DNA of 64,000 nt. Source: Roseovarius arcticus (GTDB taxonomy: Bacteria > Pseudomonadota > Alphaproteobacteria > Rhodobacterales > Rhodobacteraceae). Where the stretch lies: assembly GCF_006125015.1 (NCBI RefSeq), contig NZ_SZZN01000001.1:620001-684000 (forward strand). The letters run 5' to 3'. Positions 9,516 through 17,527 of this stretch are shown in pieces. The position numbers were made by a program, and so were the translations under genes. A model generated the notes under the pieces. That model saw only the letters and a list, made by a program, of their open reading frames with translations, was not told the origin of the DNA and ran no database searches. Positions within the stretch are counted from its first letter, which is position 1; each line of letters begins with the position of its first letter.

Positions 9516-12387
9516 TGAGGCCTCCCCAGAGAACGCTGTTGGCGATGTACCTCGAGTTAGAGACCCTTCTCTCGGAAGTGCTCGATGGGAAACTGATTGC
9601 CCAGGCTACTACGGGGTGGGCATCTGCGAGTTCTGGCACCTCAGCACCGGCAGGATCGAGCAGGTAGAGCATCAGCAGGCCGCGTTCTCGTCGAGCCGGA
9701 ATACTCGCTTCAACCACGCCGTTTCCGAGAACGTGACGGATCTGCGGACCTCTGGGTTCGGACGGTGGTTCCTTACCTTCGTTCCTATCCGTATCATTGC
9801 GCCAGGTTTTTCGGCTGAGTTCGAGGGCGGCCTTCCACTCTGCCTCTGTCAGATCTATGGCTTGATCGCGGGGGGAAATGAGAGTTTTGATAGAGTATCG
9901 ATCCGCATGCTCAGCTGCTCTGCGGCGATCCAACATTTTGACCGACGCGCTACCAACCGACTTTTCTGTTCCGGGCTGATCTTTTCCGATCAGGGCCACG
10001 GTCCAGTTCGTAAGTTCCTGATCTTTGTTCATTTCCTCGATGAAGTCTGCGATCAGTGGGCTCATGATCCGGAAGCTGGCCGCGTGGGTCCTGTACTCAC
10101 GGAGGAACGAGATCACGCTTAGAGCCGACACATCTCGCCACAGGTGACCGTTCCACTTCTGACCGTCGGGCACGAAGTGTTGGCGGTTTAGGTCCGTCGA
10201 TGGGCCAAGTGCGCTGATGAAGCGATCCGCGGCATTGAAGTTTGCCGCGATGTCGTCCTTCCGATTCGGAAACACGATGGTCTGCAGCAGATCGCCGGAA
10301 TAGGTTAGCTGCATCGCGCGCGCGTTCCGCATCTTTGCCCGCGATGTTACAGTTAGCACGGAGTGGGATTTCACGCGCAGGCCGAACTGCTTGGGCGTAG
10401 CACTGGCCGCAACCATATTGTCAAACTCTTGGCGTAGCTCTTCGGCTGCATCGGCTATATGACCGAACCACTCCACCATTTCTTGGGATGTATATAGGCG
10501 GCAGACATCGAGGTAGCCGTCACGGTAACCGAACCACCGACCCATTTGCATAAGTGTGTCGTACATGCGTGCGGTTCGCAGGAAGTAGCTTGTACAGAGA
10601 CCCTCTAGCGTCAGACCACGCGCCAGCTTGTCGCCACCGATGGCGATAACCTTCAGGCCGGTGGCGTCATTCTCGGCATAATCAAGAGCGTCCTTCGCCG
10701 TGCCGTTGATCTCGCGCACGCGAATGTCCGACAGAACGTCCGGCAGAACGTCACGAATATCTGTCCATGAGAAGTCTTCCAGCGTCTCTCCTTCGACAAG
10801 GGCATCTCGGATCCCTCGCATGCCGGGAAGGAAGGCCGCTTCATATTCCTCGCGCATCGATTCTTCGAGGGAAGCGAGTTCGATACCGCGGGTGTATCGG
10901 CCTTTCATGTCCCTCACGTAGGAGGCTACCTGATTGAAGACTTCATTCTGCACCGAGGTGAAGCGGGTCACGTGGATGAGCATGGAAGAGTGCTTGGCAC
11001 CGTCTCCGCGCAGTTTCCGTATGGCACAGGCATAAACGAATGACCGGATCGCTTCCGCGAGCGAGTCCGGCACGCGATCTTCGCCCTTCCAGAGTGGCCG
11101 ATGCCCATTCTTGTGCGGCTTCATTTCGGGCGACGTTGTCGACTTGCTAGGCATCCAAGGCTGGAATTCATCGTCTGATAATGTGCGCACCAGTGGCAGG
11201 TCTTCTGGCATGCTTGAAGCGGATCCGAACACGCGCCCCGGTCCGACGTAGTTCGATGGTGCCGAAAGGTTGGTGATGAATGCCGAGGGGAACAGGTCGG
11301 GGCCGTGCTCCTGCGTTTCACCTCGCTCGTGAATGAAGATGTTTGCAAAGGGTGTCGCCGTATAGCCGACGTACGCCTTGCGTGCGAAGTGGTGCAGAAT
11401 CGCCCGGATGAGCCTGTTGATGGTTTTCGGTTGATGCTCGAGATCTGGATTGCCAAAATCATCCACGACGTCTTCGCCCGTATCCACTGAACCATGATCG
11501 GACTCGTCGTCGATCACAAGAATTGGCAAATTGGTGACCAGCTTGCGACCTGTTACGGGATCGATGTGATTGGCGACGCGATTGCGGATCCAGTGTAGCA
11601 AGCGCTCCAGGACTGTCTTGTTCTTCTTGACCACGAACAGCCACGGTCGCTGTTCGGGACTGATATTCATTTTGGCGGCGACAGCCGTATTGAAGTCGCC
11701 TTTGTCACTTCGATTAGTTGCGGCATTGGGACGGACGGATGTGTCGTTGTCGATCAGCCCGACCCCGACCGCGGGAAGCTCATCGGCATCCGCGATCGTG
11801 GCAAAGCCGAGGAATCCCTCGTCGAGGCGGATCTGGGTCTGAGCTCTCAGGTTATTGTGCAGACCGGCAAGCACGATGATGATCTTGTAACCGGCGTCGG
11901 CAGCCTTGCAGATCAGACCAGTGTAGTTCCCGGTCTTTCCAGACTGCACGTGGCCGACCACCAGACCGCGACGATCCCAAGCGCCTTCACGGATCGGATC
12001 CTCGAGGTTTGACAGGACTTCATCGGTGGCAACGTCGAGGGCGTCGAGGGCCGTCCACGGGATACGCGTCTCCATGTATTCGGAGTAGCGTTGCCAGTAT
12101 GTCCAGCCCCTTTTTCTTTCAGCGTCGAGCCAGGGAATATGGTTCTCTCCGCTTGAGAGGGTGGCATTCTGGCCAACGGTGCGGCTTGATCGACGGATCA
12201 GTTCGTCAACGAGAGCGTCCCGATCGACGAGGGCAAAATCGTCTTCCATCATAATCGCGAGCTTGGTCAGCTCCTTTTCGATCATTTCTGGCGTGACTGG
12301 GCTCTGAGCCCGCTCTGCGGCGAGGCGAAGCATATTCTGCGCCATCGAGAGTATTGAATCAAAAGCCTTCTGATTGGAAATCGTCAT
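9499..12387 (-). CDS. Z1-domain superfamily II helicase/ATPase
   Basis: A 962-residue Z1-domain protein. Walker A is GHVQSGKT (residues 145-152), Walker B is LVIDDESD (about 290-297), and a helicase motif III-like TAT is in YVGYTATPFANIF. Further on, IAIGGDKLARGLTLEGL and the arginine-rich QMGRWFGYRDGY correspond to the second RecA-like lobe, with the arginine finger in the latter. Its expected role is an ATP-driven translocase that couples recognition by the GHKL ATPase to cleavage by the PD-(D/E)XK protein, as proposed for paraMORC-type restriction loci. It overlaps the GHKL gene by four bases (ATGA) and the nuclease gene by 17. Confidence 0.93.
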   Translation of the reverse strand: MTISNQKAFDSILSMAQNMLRLAAERAQSPVTPEMIEKELTKLAIMMEDDFALVDRDALVDELIRRSSRTVGQNATLSSGENHIPWLDAERKRGWTYWQRYSEYMETRIPWTALDALDVATDEVLSNLEDPIREGAWDRRGLVVGHVQSGKTGNYTGLICKAADAGYKIIIVLAGLHNNLRAQTQIRLDEGFLGFATIADADELPAVGVGLIDNDTSVRPNAATNRSDKGDFNTAVAAKMNISPEQRPWLFVVKKNKTVLERLLHWIRNRVANHIDPVTGRKLVTNLPILVIDDESDHGSVDTGEDVVDDFGNPDLEHQPKTINRLIRAILHHFARKAYVGYTATPFANIFIHERGETQEHGPDLFPSAFITNLSAPSNYVGPGRVFGSASSMPEDLPLVRTLSDDEFQPWMPSKSTTSPEMKPHKNGHRPLWKGEDRVPDSLAEAIRSFVYACAIRKLRGDGAKHSSMLIHVTRFTSVQNEVFNQVASYVRDMKGRYTRGIELASLEESMREEYEAAFLPGMRGIRDALVEGETLEDFSWTDIRDVLPDVLSDIRVREINGTAKDALDYAENDATGLKVIAIGGDKLARGLTLEGLCTSYFLRTARMYDTLMQMGRWFGYRDGYLDVCRLYTSQEMVEWFGHIADAAEELRQEFDNMVAASATPKQFGLRVKSHSVLTVTSRAKMRNARAMQLTYSGDLLQTIVFPNRKDDIAANFNAADRFISALGPSTDLNRQHFVPDGQKWNGHLWRDVSALSVISFLREYRTHAASFRIMSPLIADFIEEMNKDQELTNWTVALIGKDQPGTEKSVGSASVKMLDRRRAAEHADRYSIKTLISPRDQAIDLTEAEWKAALELSRKTWRNDTDRNEGKEPPSEPRGPQIRHVLGNGVVEASIPARRERGLLMLYLLDPAGAEVPELADAHPVVAWAISFPSSTSERRVSNSRYIANSVLWGGLNDWVE

Positions 12388-13886
12388 TGTTTATCTTTCA
12401 CTTCAAGGGATGAAACCAGATCGAGGTGCCTGTCGAATGGGGGCGTGCGACCGAGCCGTTCGCGTGCCTCACCAGGACTGAGACCACGAAATTCCACGAG
12501 TGCTTCAAACATCGAGGACAGCGTCTCCATCACTTCGTTGTCGGGTGCCCCGGCGAAGCCTGTCCTCGGCGTCTCCTTGTCTTCTGCGGTATCCAGCCAG
12601 ATGCGCTGAACTGGAACTGTCTCCTCGATGAGCCTGAGAACAGCGAGGATGTCCGGCTTGAGCGATCCGGCGCGCTTCAGGATCGAGGCGACGAGGACAT
12701 GGTCACGGGCAATCCGGTAGGATGTACCTTGTGCGGAGCGGCGCACTTGCCAAGTTTCAGCACCAGCGTTCGAGCGCGTGCCCGAAACAGGCGTGATGTG
12801 ACCCCGGTGGGCGAAGACCCGTCTCGCGGTATCTCGCGTTTCTGATGCCAGACGGTGAAGCTGAGACCGCAGACGTACCGGAGGACTGGCTGTCGACTTC
12901 AGGACATTGATCTTCCATTCGGCGTCCGCGCTGTTCGGTATGTCGAGACGGATTCGGGCAAGCCTGTGGGCTTCATCTCGCGGCCATGGCTTGCCTCCAT
13001 CGCCCAGGCCCAGCCAGCCCCCAGCGAGAAGTAGACGCTTGTTGCGGTAGACGTAGAAACCCTCCTGCTGCGTCCAACCTTCGGGCCCAGCGGCGATTTC
13101 CTGTTCGGCGGGCTTAAGCATGTCGCGATGCGGCAGGACGTGGCATTGAACCGTCACACCCGTGGTGTGGAGGATTCGATACTCGGGGCTTTCAAGTGCC
13201 TTGCCAGGATGTCCCATCAGGTATGGGTCCCAAGGCTTCATACCTCTACCGTTGAGAAGGAGGCGAAGCTTGGGCTGCTGGCCATCCAAGAGACGATGAA
13301 ATGTCATCGCAAGGTGCGCCTCGACATGATCGGCGAGCTCGATCATGTCAGTGGCGGCGAAGCCATCGGTCACGATACGGTCCAGCTTCTCCCAGAGGAC
13401 GATGGTGCCGTGGTCCATCTGCTCAAGCGGCGCAAGCAGATGCTCAGATCCTTGCGCAGGCCCTTCAAAGAGTGGCCATTCGGCGCCCGGCTCTTGACCA
13501 ATGAGGTCAAGATCCCAGCGCAGGCACACGACAGGTCCGCCATTCTGCCGACTGGCTACAGTCAGTCGTCGAGCCTGCGAGAAACTTGCTGTCTTCAGGC
13601 CCAGCCCGAAGCGCCCGAGGTCGCTGGCGGCGCGTTCTGCCCGCGGATCGCGTGCGCCGAGCCGCATCCCTGCCTCCAGAGCCGCGTCGTCCATGCCGTC
13701 GCCGTCATCAACGATCCTTACCCAGCTCTCCGGACCAGCCCATTCGAGATGAATGGCCACCTCGCCTGAGTTCGCAGCGATGGAATTGTCGACCAGATCG
13801 GCAAGTGCAGTAGGAGGCGCGTAGCCGAGCCCCCGAAGGGATTCGAGCATCGAGCCAGGATGAGGAGGAGCATTTCTTACACCCAT
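12384..13886 (-). CDS. GHKL ATPase (paraMORC/MutL-like), defence-associated
   Basis: A 500-residue protein with an N-terminal GHKL fold. The N-box is ALADLVDNSIAA (Asn34; an Asp at residue 30 where MutL/MORC proteins usually have Glu), the G1 box is DDGDGM (61-65 region) and the G2 box is GRFGLGLKTAS. An S5-like second domain follows (WKINVLKSTASPP, with a conserved Lys). Comparative genomics places such proteins in restriction-modification loci with Z1 helicases and nucleases. They probably form ATP-gated DNA clamps. It sits between the sigma-factor gene (five-base gap) and Z1 (four-base overlap). The Asp-for-Glu change at the general-base position may slow hydrolysis. Confidence 0.92.
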   Translation of the reverse strand: MGVRNAPPHPGSMLESLRGLGYAPPTALADLVDNSIAANSGEVAIHLEWAGPESWVRIVDDGDGMDDAALEAGMRLGARDPRAERAASDLGRFGLGLKTASFSQARRLTVASRQNGGPVVCLRWDLDLIGQEPGAEWPLFEGPAQGSEHLLAPLEQMDHGTIVLWEKLDRIVTDGFAATDMIELADHVEAHLAMTFHRLLDGQQPKLRLLLNGRGMKPWDPYLMGHPGKALESPEYRILHTTGVTVQCHVLPHRDMLKPAEQEIAAGPEGWTQQEGFYVYRNKRLLLAGGWLGLGDGGKPWPRDEAHRLARIRLDIPNSADAEWKINVLKSTASPPVRLRSQLHRLASETRDTARRVFAHRGHITPVSGTRSNAGAETWQVRRSAQGTSYRIARDHVLVASILKRAGSLKPDILAVLRLIEETVPVQRIWLDTAEDKETPRTGFAGAPDNEVMETLSSMFEALVEFRGLSPGEARERLGRTPPFDRHLDLVSSLEVKDKQ

Positions 13887-13890
13887 GCCA

Positions 13891-16377
13891 TTACATCCCT
13901 AGCAATTCCTGGAGGCGACGCTTGCGACCGGGATGGGAAAGACGGTCGAGGCCCTTTGCCTCGATCTGTCGAATGCGCTCGCGTGTCACTCCATAGATTT
14001 GACCGATCTCCTCAAGGGTCATGTCGGCGTCGCGTCCTATCCCGAAGCGCATCCGGATCACATCAGCTTCACGCTCCGGCAGTTCAGCCAGGGCGTCCGT
14101 AATGATACTTTCGGTTTCTGCTTGATCGAAGGCATTCGCGTCCTGCTGTTCGGGCAATATCTCATCCCAGTCGTCGATGCTTTCGGGATACTCGGCCTCG
14201 CGGGGGATCGCGCGAAACTGACTCACCTCGTCAGTGGTCCATTCCAGATCCACGGCGAGATCGTTGTCGGAAACAGTGCCGTCAGCCCGGACGTCGAGCT
14301 TTTCCATAGCGAGATCCAGCCTCGCGATTTTCTCTTTCCGATGAACGGGGATACGGATCGCTGCGCCTTCGTCCGCGCGCCATCGCATGATGGCCTGCCG
14401 CATCCAGTAGGAAGCGTAAACAACAAAACGATAACCGCGTTCTGGATCAAAGCGCCGTGTGGAACGCTGGAGACCCATGAAAGCCACTTGGAAGACGTCC
14501 TCAGAGTCTTCGCCTTCCTCCACGTTCCGTGCAGCAAAGCGCCGCACGTAAGACAGGTGCTCGTGGATGAGGCGCTCGTTGGCGGCCTCAAAAGCCGAGA
14601 TCTGTGCATCCAGCCAGTTGGCATGCTCTGGGTTAGCATTGCTTTGTTCGAGCGAGCTGACGAGCTCCTTGTGGAAAGCCAGAGAGAGATCGAACGACTC
14701 GAGCGCGGCGAGCGCCTGCCTTCGCCGTTTACCGTCCAACACGCGACCATTTGCCTGCCAGAACTTAAGGGCTTCCGCAGCTGCCATGACCTCGGCCGTC
14801 TCGGCGTGGCCGGGGCGTGAGGGGATAATGGTCTTCAGTGAGACGGAACCTGGGTCTCGGACCCCACCCCCGATGCTGTCGACGACATCGAGGATCGTTT
14901 GGACGGCAGCTTCGGAGGCGAGAATTCCCAGCTGAAGCTCTTGCTTTGCCCGGATCATGGGATCCAGCAGTTGCAGTTCGTCGGACTTGTCCATGACGAA
15001 GCGTTGCGTTCCAGGCAGCCGCATCGATCGCGTTAAGGCTGCCTCGATTGCTTCAGCCAGCTCGTCGGAGGATATGTCCGATCTGGCCTCCCAGAGCCCG
15101 AAAATATGCCTGGAACTCTGATCGACCGGGCCAAAACCTGCAGCCTCCAGGTTGCGCAAGAGATTGGTGCGTAATTCCTCGAGATCGCCATTGCCTTCGC
15201 AAAGTGCGACGAGGCTCCCGATTTCGCTGAATGAGCACCACCCCTTTGCCAAAGTTTCCTCGGCCCAAGTGATGCAAATCTCCGGATCGATCGACAGTCG
15301 CGTGCCGGTCTGGACGACGGCGCGTTTGACCGATTGGCGCCCGCGGTTGCGGACCTTCAGGAAGTCATGCTCTGAGCCATGATCCGTGGTTGCGGCGGCG
15401 GCGGCACCGATGCCTTCTCCGGCAATAGATGCAGGTGAAAGGTCAAGATCCCAATCTCCGTCTTCATCGTCCGAAACCACAGGTGCCGGACTGACGAGCG
15501 CGACAAATGTCCCCGAAACCGTTTCGCTCGCGGACTCGCCGAAGAACTCCTCTGGCTCTTTCTCGGCCTCGAAACTAAGCAAATCGTCAAGGTCATCCAG
15601 CTGGTTAGGTGCCGCCGCAGTTTGCGCAATTTCCGGGCTAGGCCGTTGCTCTGGCCCCGCAGAGGGCTGCGCGGCAACATCTGGGGGTACTTCGCTAATT
15701 ATTTCGGAGCTGCTAGTTTCCGCACCCTCCTTTTCGCACAAGCCGAGACGAAGCGCCTTGCTCAGCACTGCATTGCGGCTTACCCCGCCCAATTCCCTCG
15801 ATATCTGGTTCGCGCTCCGGCCCTCGAACCACATCCGTGTCAGAAGCTCGACCCGGTCGTCAGTCCAAGAAGTGTCCGCGCTCATCTCCTGGCGACGCCG
15901 ACCAACGTCATCCGGCTGTGTCTCATTGACTACTGAGAGATGAGTTAGGGGAATGGCCTCGATCATGTCCGCAGTAGTCTCGAGGATTGGGCTCTCCTCG
16001 CGCGCTTCGAGGCTTTCGAACTCCAGCGAGTTCGTAACAAGCGAAGACAGAAGCTGCGATGCTAGCCTATGGCCCTCTGCATACGCCACGTCAGCGGGTG
16101 TCTGCCGTTCATGGTTCAGTGCATCGGGATCGGCGCCAGAGCGAATGAAGAGATCACAAAGCGCAAGATTTCCCGTCCGCGCTGCCAAGTGAAGTGGCGT
16201 ATCTCCCTTCGGGTCGGCCGAATGGAGGCGAGCAGATGCAGCAAAAACGGCAAGCCTCTCGAGCTTTCCTTCGGCTATCAGCCGGATCTCGAAAGGGTCA
16301 AGAACGTGGCTTTCGGGTTCGTTCGTCAGCTGGGCACGACTGCCGAGAATACGGGACAATTTATCCAGTATCTTCAT
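13891..16377 (-). CDS. Ankyrin - GcrA-like - sigma70 fusion protein
   Basis: An 828-residue protein from ATG 16377; the longer frame to 16653 would overlap the WYL gene deeply, and 16377 overlaps it by just 17 bases. Domains in order: two ankyrin repeats at about 54-112 (DPKGDTPLHLAARTGN; GADPDALNHERQTPADVA); a GcrA-type helix-turn-helix at 169-213 (SWTDDRVELL, then SRELGGVSRNAV and RLGL); a low-complexity acidic linker; then group-1/2 sigma70 regions. Region 2 lies about 600-670 (RRFDPERGYRFVVYASYWMR), region 3 includes IRIPVHRKEK, and region 4.2 is TLEEIGQIYGVTRERIRQIE near the C-terminus. It should bind core RNA polymerase and direct it to specific promoters. The GcrA domain and the defence-operon context are highly unusual. 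Confidence 0.9.
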   Translation of the reverse strand: MKILDKLSRILGSRAQLTNEPESHVLDPFEIRLIAEGKLERLAVFAASARLHSADPKGDTPLHLAARTGNLALCDLFIRSGADPDALNHERQTPADVAYAEGHRLASQLLSSLVTNSLEFESLEAREESPILETTADMIEAIPLTHLSVVNETQPDDVGRRRQEMSADTSWTDDRVELLTRMWFEGRSANQISRELGGVSRNAVLSKALRLGLCEKEGAETSSSEIISEVPPDVAAQPSAGPEQRPSPEIAQTAAAPNQLDDLDDLLSFEAEKEPEEFFGESASETVSGTFVALVSPAPVVSDDEDGDWDLDLSPASIAGEGIGAAAAATTDHGSEHDFLKVRNRGRQSVKRAVVQTGTRLSIDPEICITWAEETLAKGWCSFSEIGSLVALCEGNGDLEELRTNLLRNLEAAGFGPVDQSSRHIFGLWEARSDISSDELAEAIEAALTRSMRLPGTQRFVMDKSDELQLLDPMIRAKQELQLGILASEAAVQTILDVVDSIGGGVRDPGSVSLKTIIPSRPGHAETAEVMAAAEALKFWQANGRVLDGKRRRQALAALESFDLSLAFHKELVSSLEQSNANPEHANWLDAQISAFEAANERLIHEHLSYVRRFAARNVEEGEDSEDVFQVAFMGLQRSTRRFDPERGYRFVVYASYWMRQAIMRWRADEGAAIRIPVHRKEKIARLDLAMEKLDVRADGTVSDNDLAVDLEWTTDEVSQFRAIPREAEYPESIDDWDEILPEQQDANAFDQAETESIITDALAELPEREADVIRMRFGIGRDADMTLEEIGQIYGVTRERIRQIEAKGLDRLSHPGRKRRLQELLGM

Positions 16378-17221
16378 GAATGGCCTCCCTATTGAGAAGC
16401 ACGATTTGCTGATCCTGCGGCTTCCTTGCGCCGGGATCAGTATCAAGCCCGAGACGCCTGAGCGCATAGTAGAGAAGAGCGCGCCGGACCTTGATCTTCG
16501 TCTTCCCCCCACGCATCCCGTAATCGAGTGCGATGACCTTGGCCTGGGTTTCCGAAAGCGCGGGGTGGGGCCCGATCTCCAAAGTGACCCGTGTGTTCCA
16601 GTCGCGATCATCTTCCGCAGGCACGCCGCTCCCTCGCGACCCACGTATTTCAAGCATCCGTGAGAGCAGGAAGTCCTTGAACGCTCCGTCGGCTAGGCAG
16701 AGCGCTCGGGTGTGCCATCTAAATCCATCGAACCCGATGGCGTGGGGCGCGATCCACCGCCAGGTCGGCTCGGGCCGCGAGAGGGACTGATACTTCACCT
16801 CAATGGCCTCGGATCGACGGATAGCACCGACAACTGATCTTAGAGTGACGGGGTTCACCCCACGGGCGGGCGTTGGTGCAGCATCGTAGGATGGCAGTTC
16901 TGCGATCCAGGTATCGTCGCTGTCCATGATGCCGTCAGCCAAAGACCGCAGCTGTGCGAGGTAGCGGCTGGCGTCAGGTTTCAGGAAGTGTGGGGCGTAG
17001 TCCGGTCCCCGGACATATGTCCGCGCACTCTTATCGTAGACCATGTTGTTCGGTACAAAACCGACATAGCGGTTCAGATCGGCGGACGCCTGGTTCACCG
17101 ACAGCCCGAACTGCCCCATCAAGTCGCTGCGGTTTACATGCCCCTCCCAAAACAATCGGAACTCGATAAATTCGAGGCGCTGCGCAACTCCCCAACGAAG
17201 CTCCGACTTGTCACTATCCAC
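16361..17221 (-). CDS. WYL-domain transcription regulator (BrxR/CapW-like)
   Basis: A 286-residue regulator: an N-terminal winged helix (FWEGHVNRSDLMGQFGLSVNQAS), a central WYL ligand-binding domain (about residues 120-200, with the family pattern IEVKYQSLS and WRWIAPHAIGFDGFRWH), and a C-terminal WCX-like part. This architecture matches BrxR/CapW-type repressors that control phage-defence operons. GTG 17221 has GGGAG seven bases upstream. It is the first gene of the leftward operon and overlaps the sigma-factor gene by 17 bases, so it probably autoregulates the whole cassette from the promoter to its right. Confidence 0.9.
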   Translation of the reverse strand: MDSDKSELRWGVAQRLEFIEFRLFWEGHVNRSDLMGQFGLSVNQASADLNRYVGFVPNNMVYDKSARTYVRGPDYAPHFLKPDASRYLAQLRSLADGIMDSDDTWIAELPSYDAAPTPARGVNPVTLRSVVGAIRRSEAIEVKYQSLSRPEPTWRWIAPHAIGFDGFRWHTRALCLADGAFKDFLLSRMLEIRGSRGSGVPAEDDRDWNTRVTLEIGPHPALSETQAKVIALDYGMRGGKTKIKVRRALLYYALRRLGLDTDPGARKPQDQQIVLLNREAIHEDTG

Positions 17222-17232
17222 TTCGCACTCCC

Positions 17233-17297
17233 GACTCAGCGCGTTTAATTAATATGCGCGCCCATTTTATGTGCTGATCATACGCTAGCGGGGAGTC
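17233..17297. promoter_or_regulatory. Upstream region of the defence operon with two GANTC sites
   Basis: The 60-base stretch just upstream of the WYL gene holds GACTC at 17233-17237 (overlapping the translation-start region) and GAGTC at 17293-17297. Between them is an AT-rich segment (TTTAATTAATATG, about 17244-17256) that could hold the -10 region of a leftward promoter. GANTC is the CcrM methylation site read by GcrA proteins in Caulobacter. With a GcrA-like domain encoded in this operon the placement is suggestive, but a five-base palindrome with one free base occurs by chance. Confidence 0.3.
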
Positions 17298-17380
17298 ATT
17301 TCGTATTCAATCGAAATGCTTAGAATGATTGTCCTTTATGCCGTTCCACCGTCCTGGAAGGGGCGAGGTGGGTTGCTTAC

Positions 17381-17471
17381 CGCTGCTCTTGCCGAGTGGC
17401 GCGACCTTTGTGCGGCATAACAGATTGCCGATACCGAAAACTGAGACGAGTTCGCATTCGTCTGACACCAC
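17381..17471 (+). mobile_element. IS6-family right-end remnant
   Basis: The sequence matches the 3' end of the transposase and the right terminus of the IS6 copy at 28.1 kb: codons for AALAEWRDLCAA with stop, then the terminal TTCGTCTGACACCAC. About 25 bases further (17500-17520) is a second, degenerate end (TTCGCATTCGTCTAACGATA). This marks the border between the defence island and the catabolic cluster. The rest of the 17222-17527 gap shows no gene. Confidence 0.8.
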
Positions 17472-17527
17472 GACAGCGACATTCACCTTGCATAGGTGGG
17501 TTCGCATTCGTCTAACGATACCTACGT

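Noticed and set aside
11121..11495. Second gene within the Z1 coding region
   Set aside because: It is an out-of-frame shadow of a well-supported helicase gene with no motifs of its own.
16378..16653. 92 extra N-terminal codons before the sigma fusion
   Set aside because: They overlap the WYL coding region in another frame, have low-quality arginine-rich composition, and ATG 16377 gives the usual short operon overlap.
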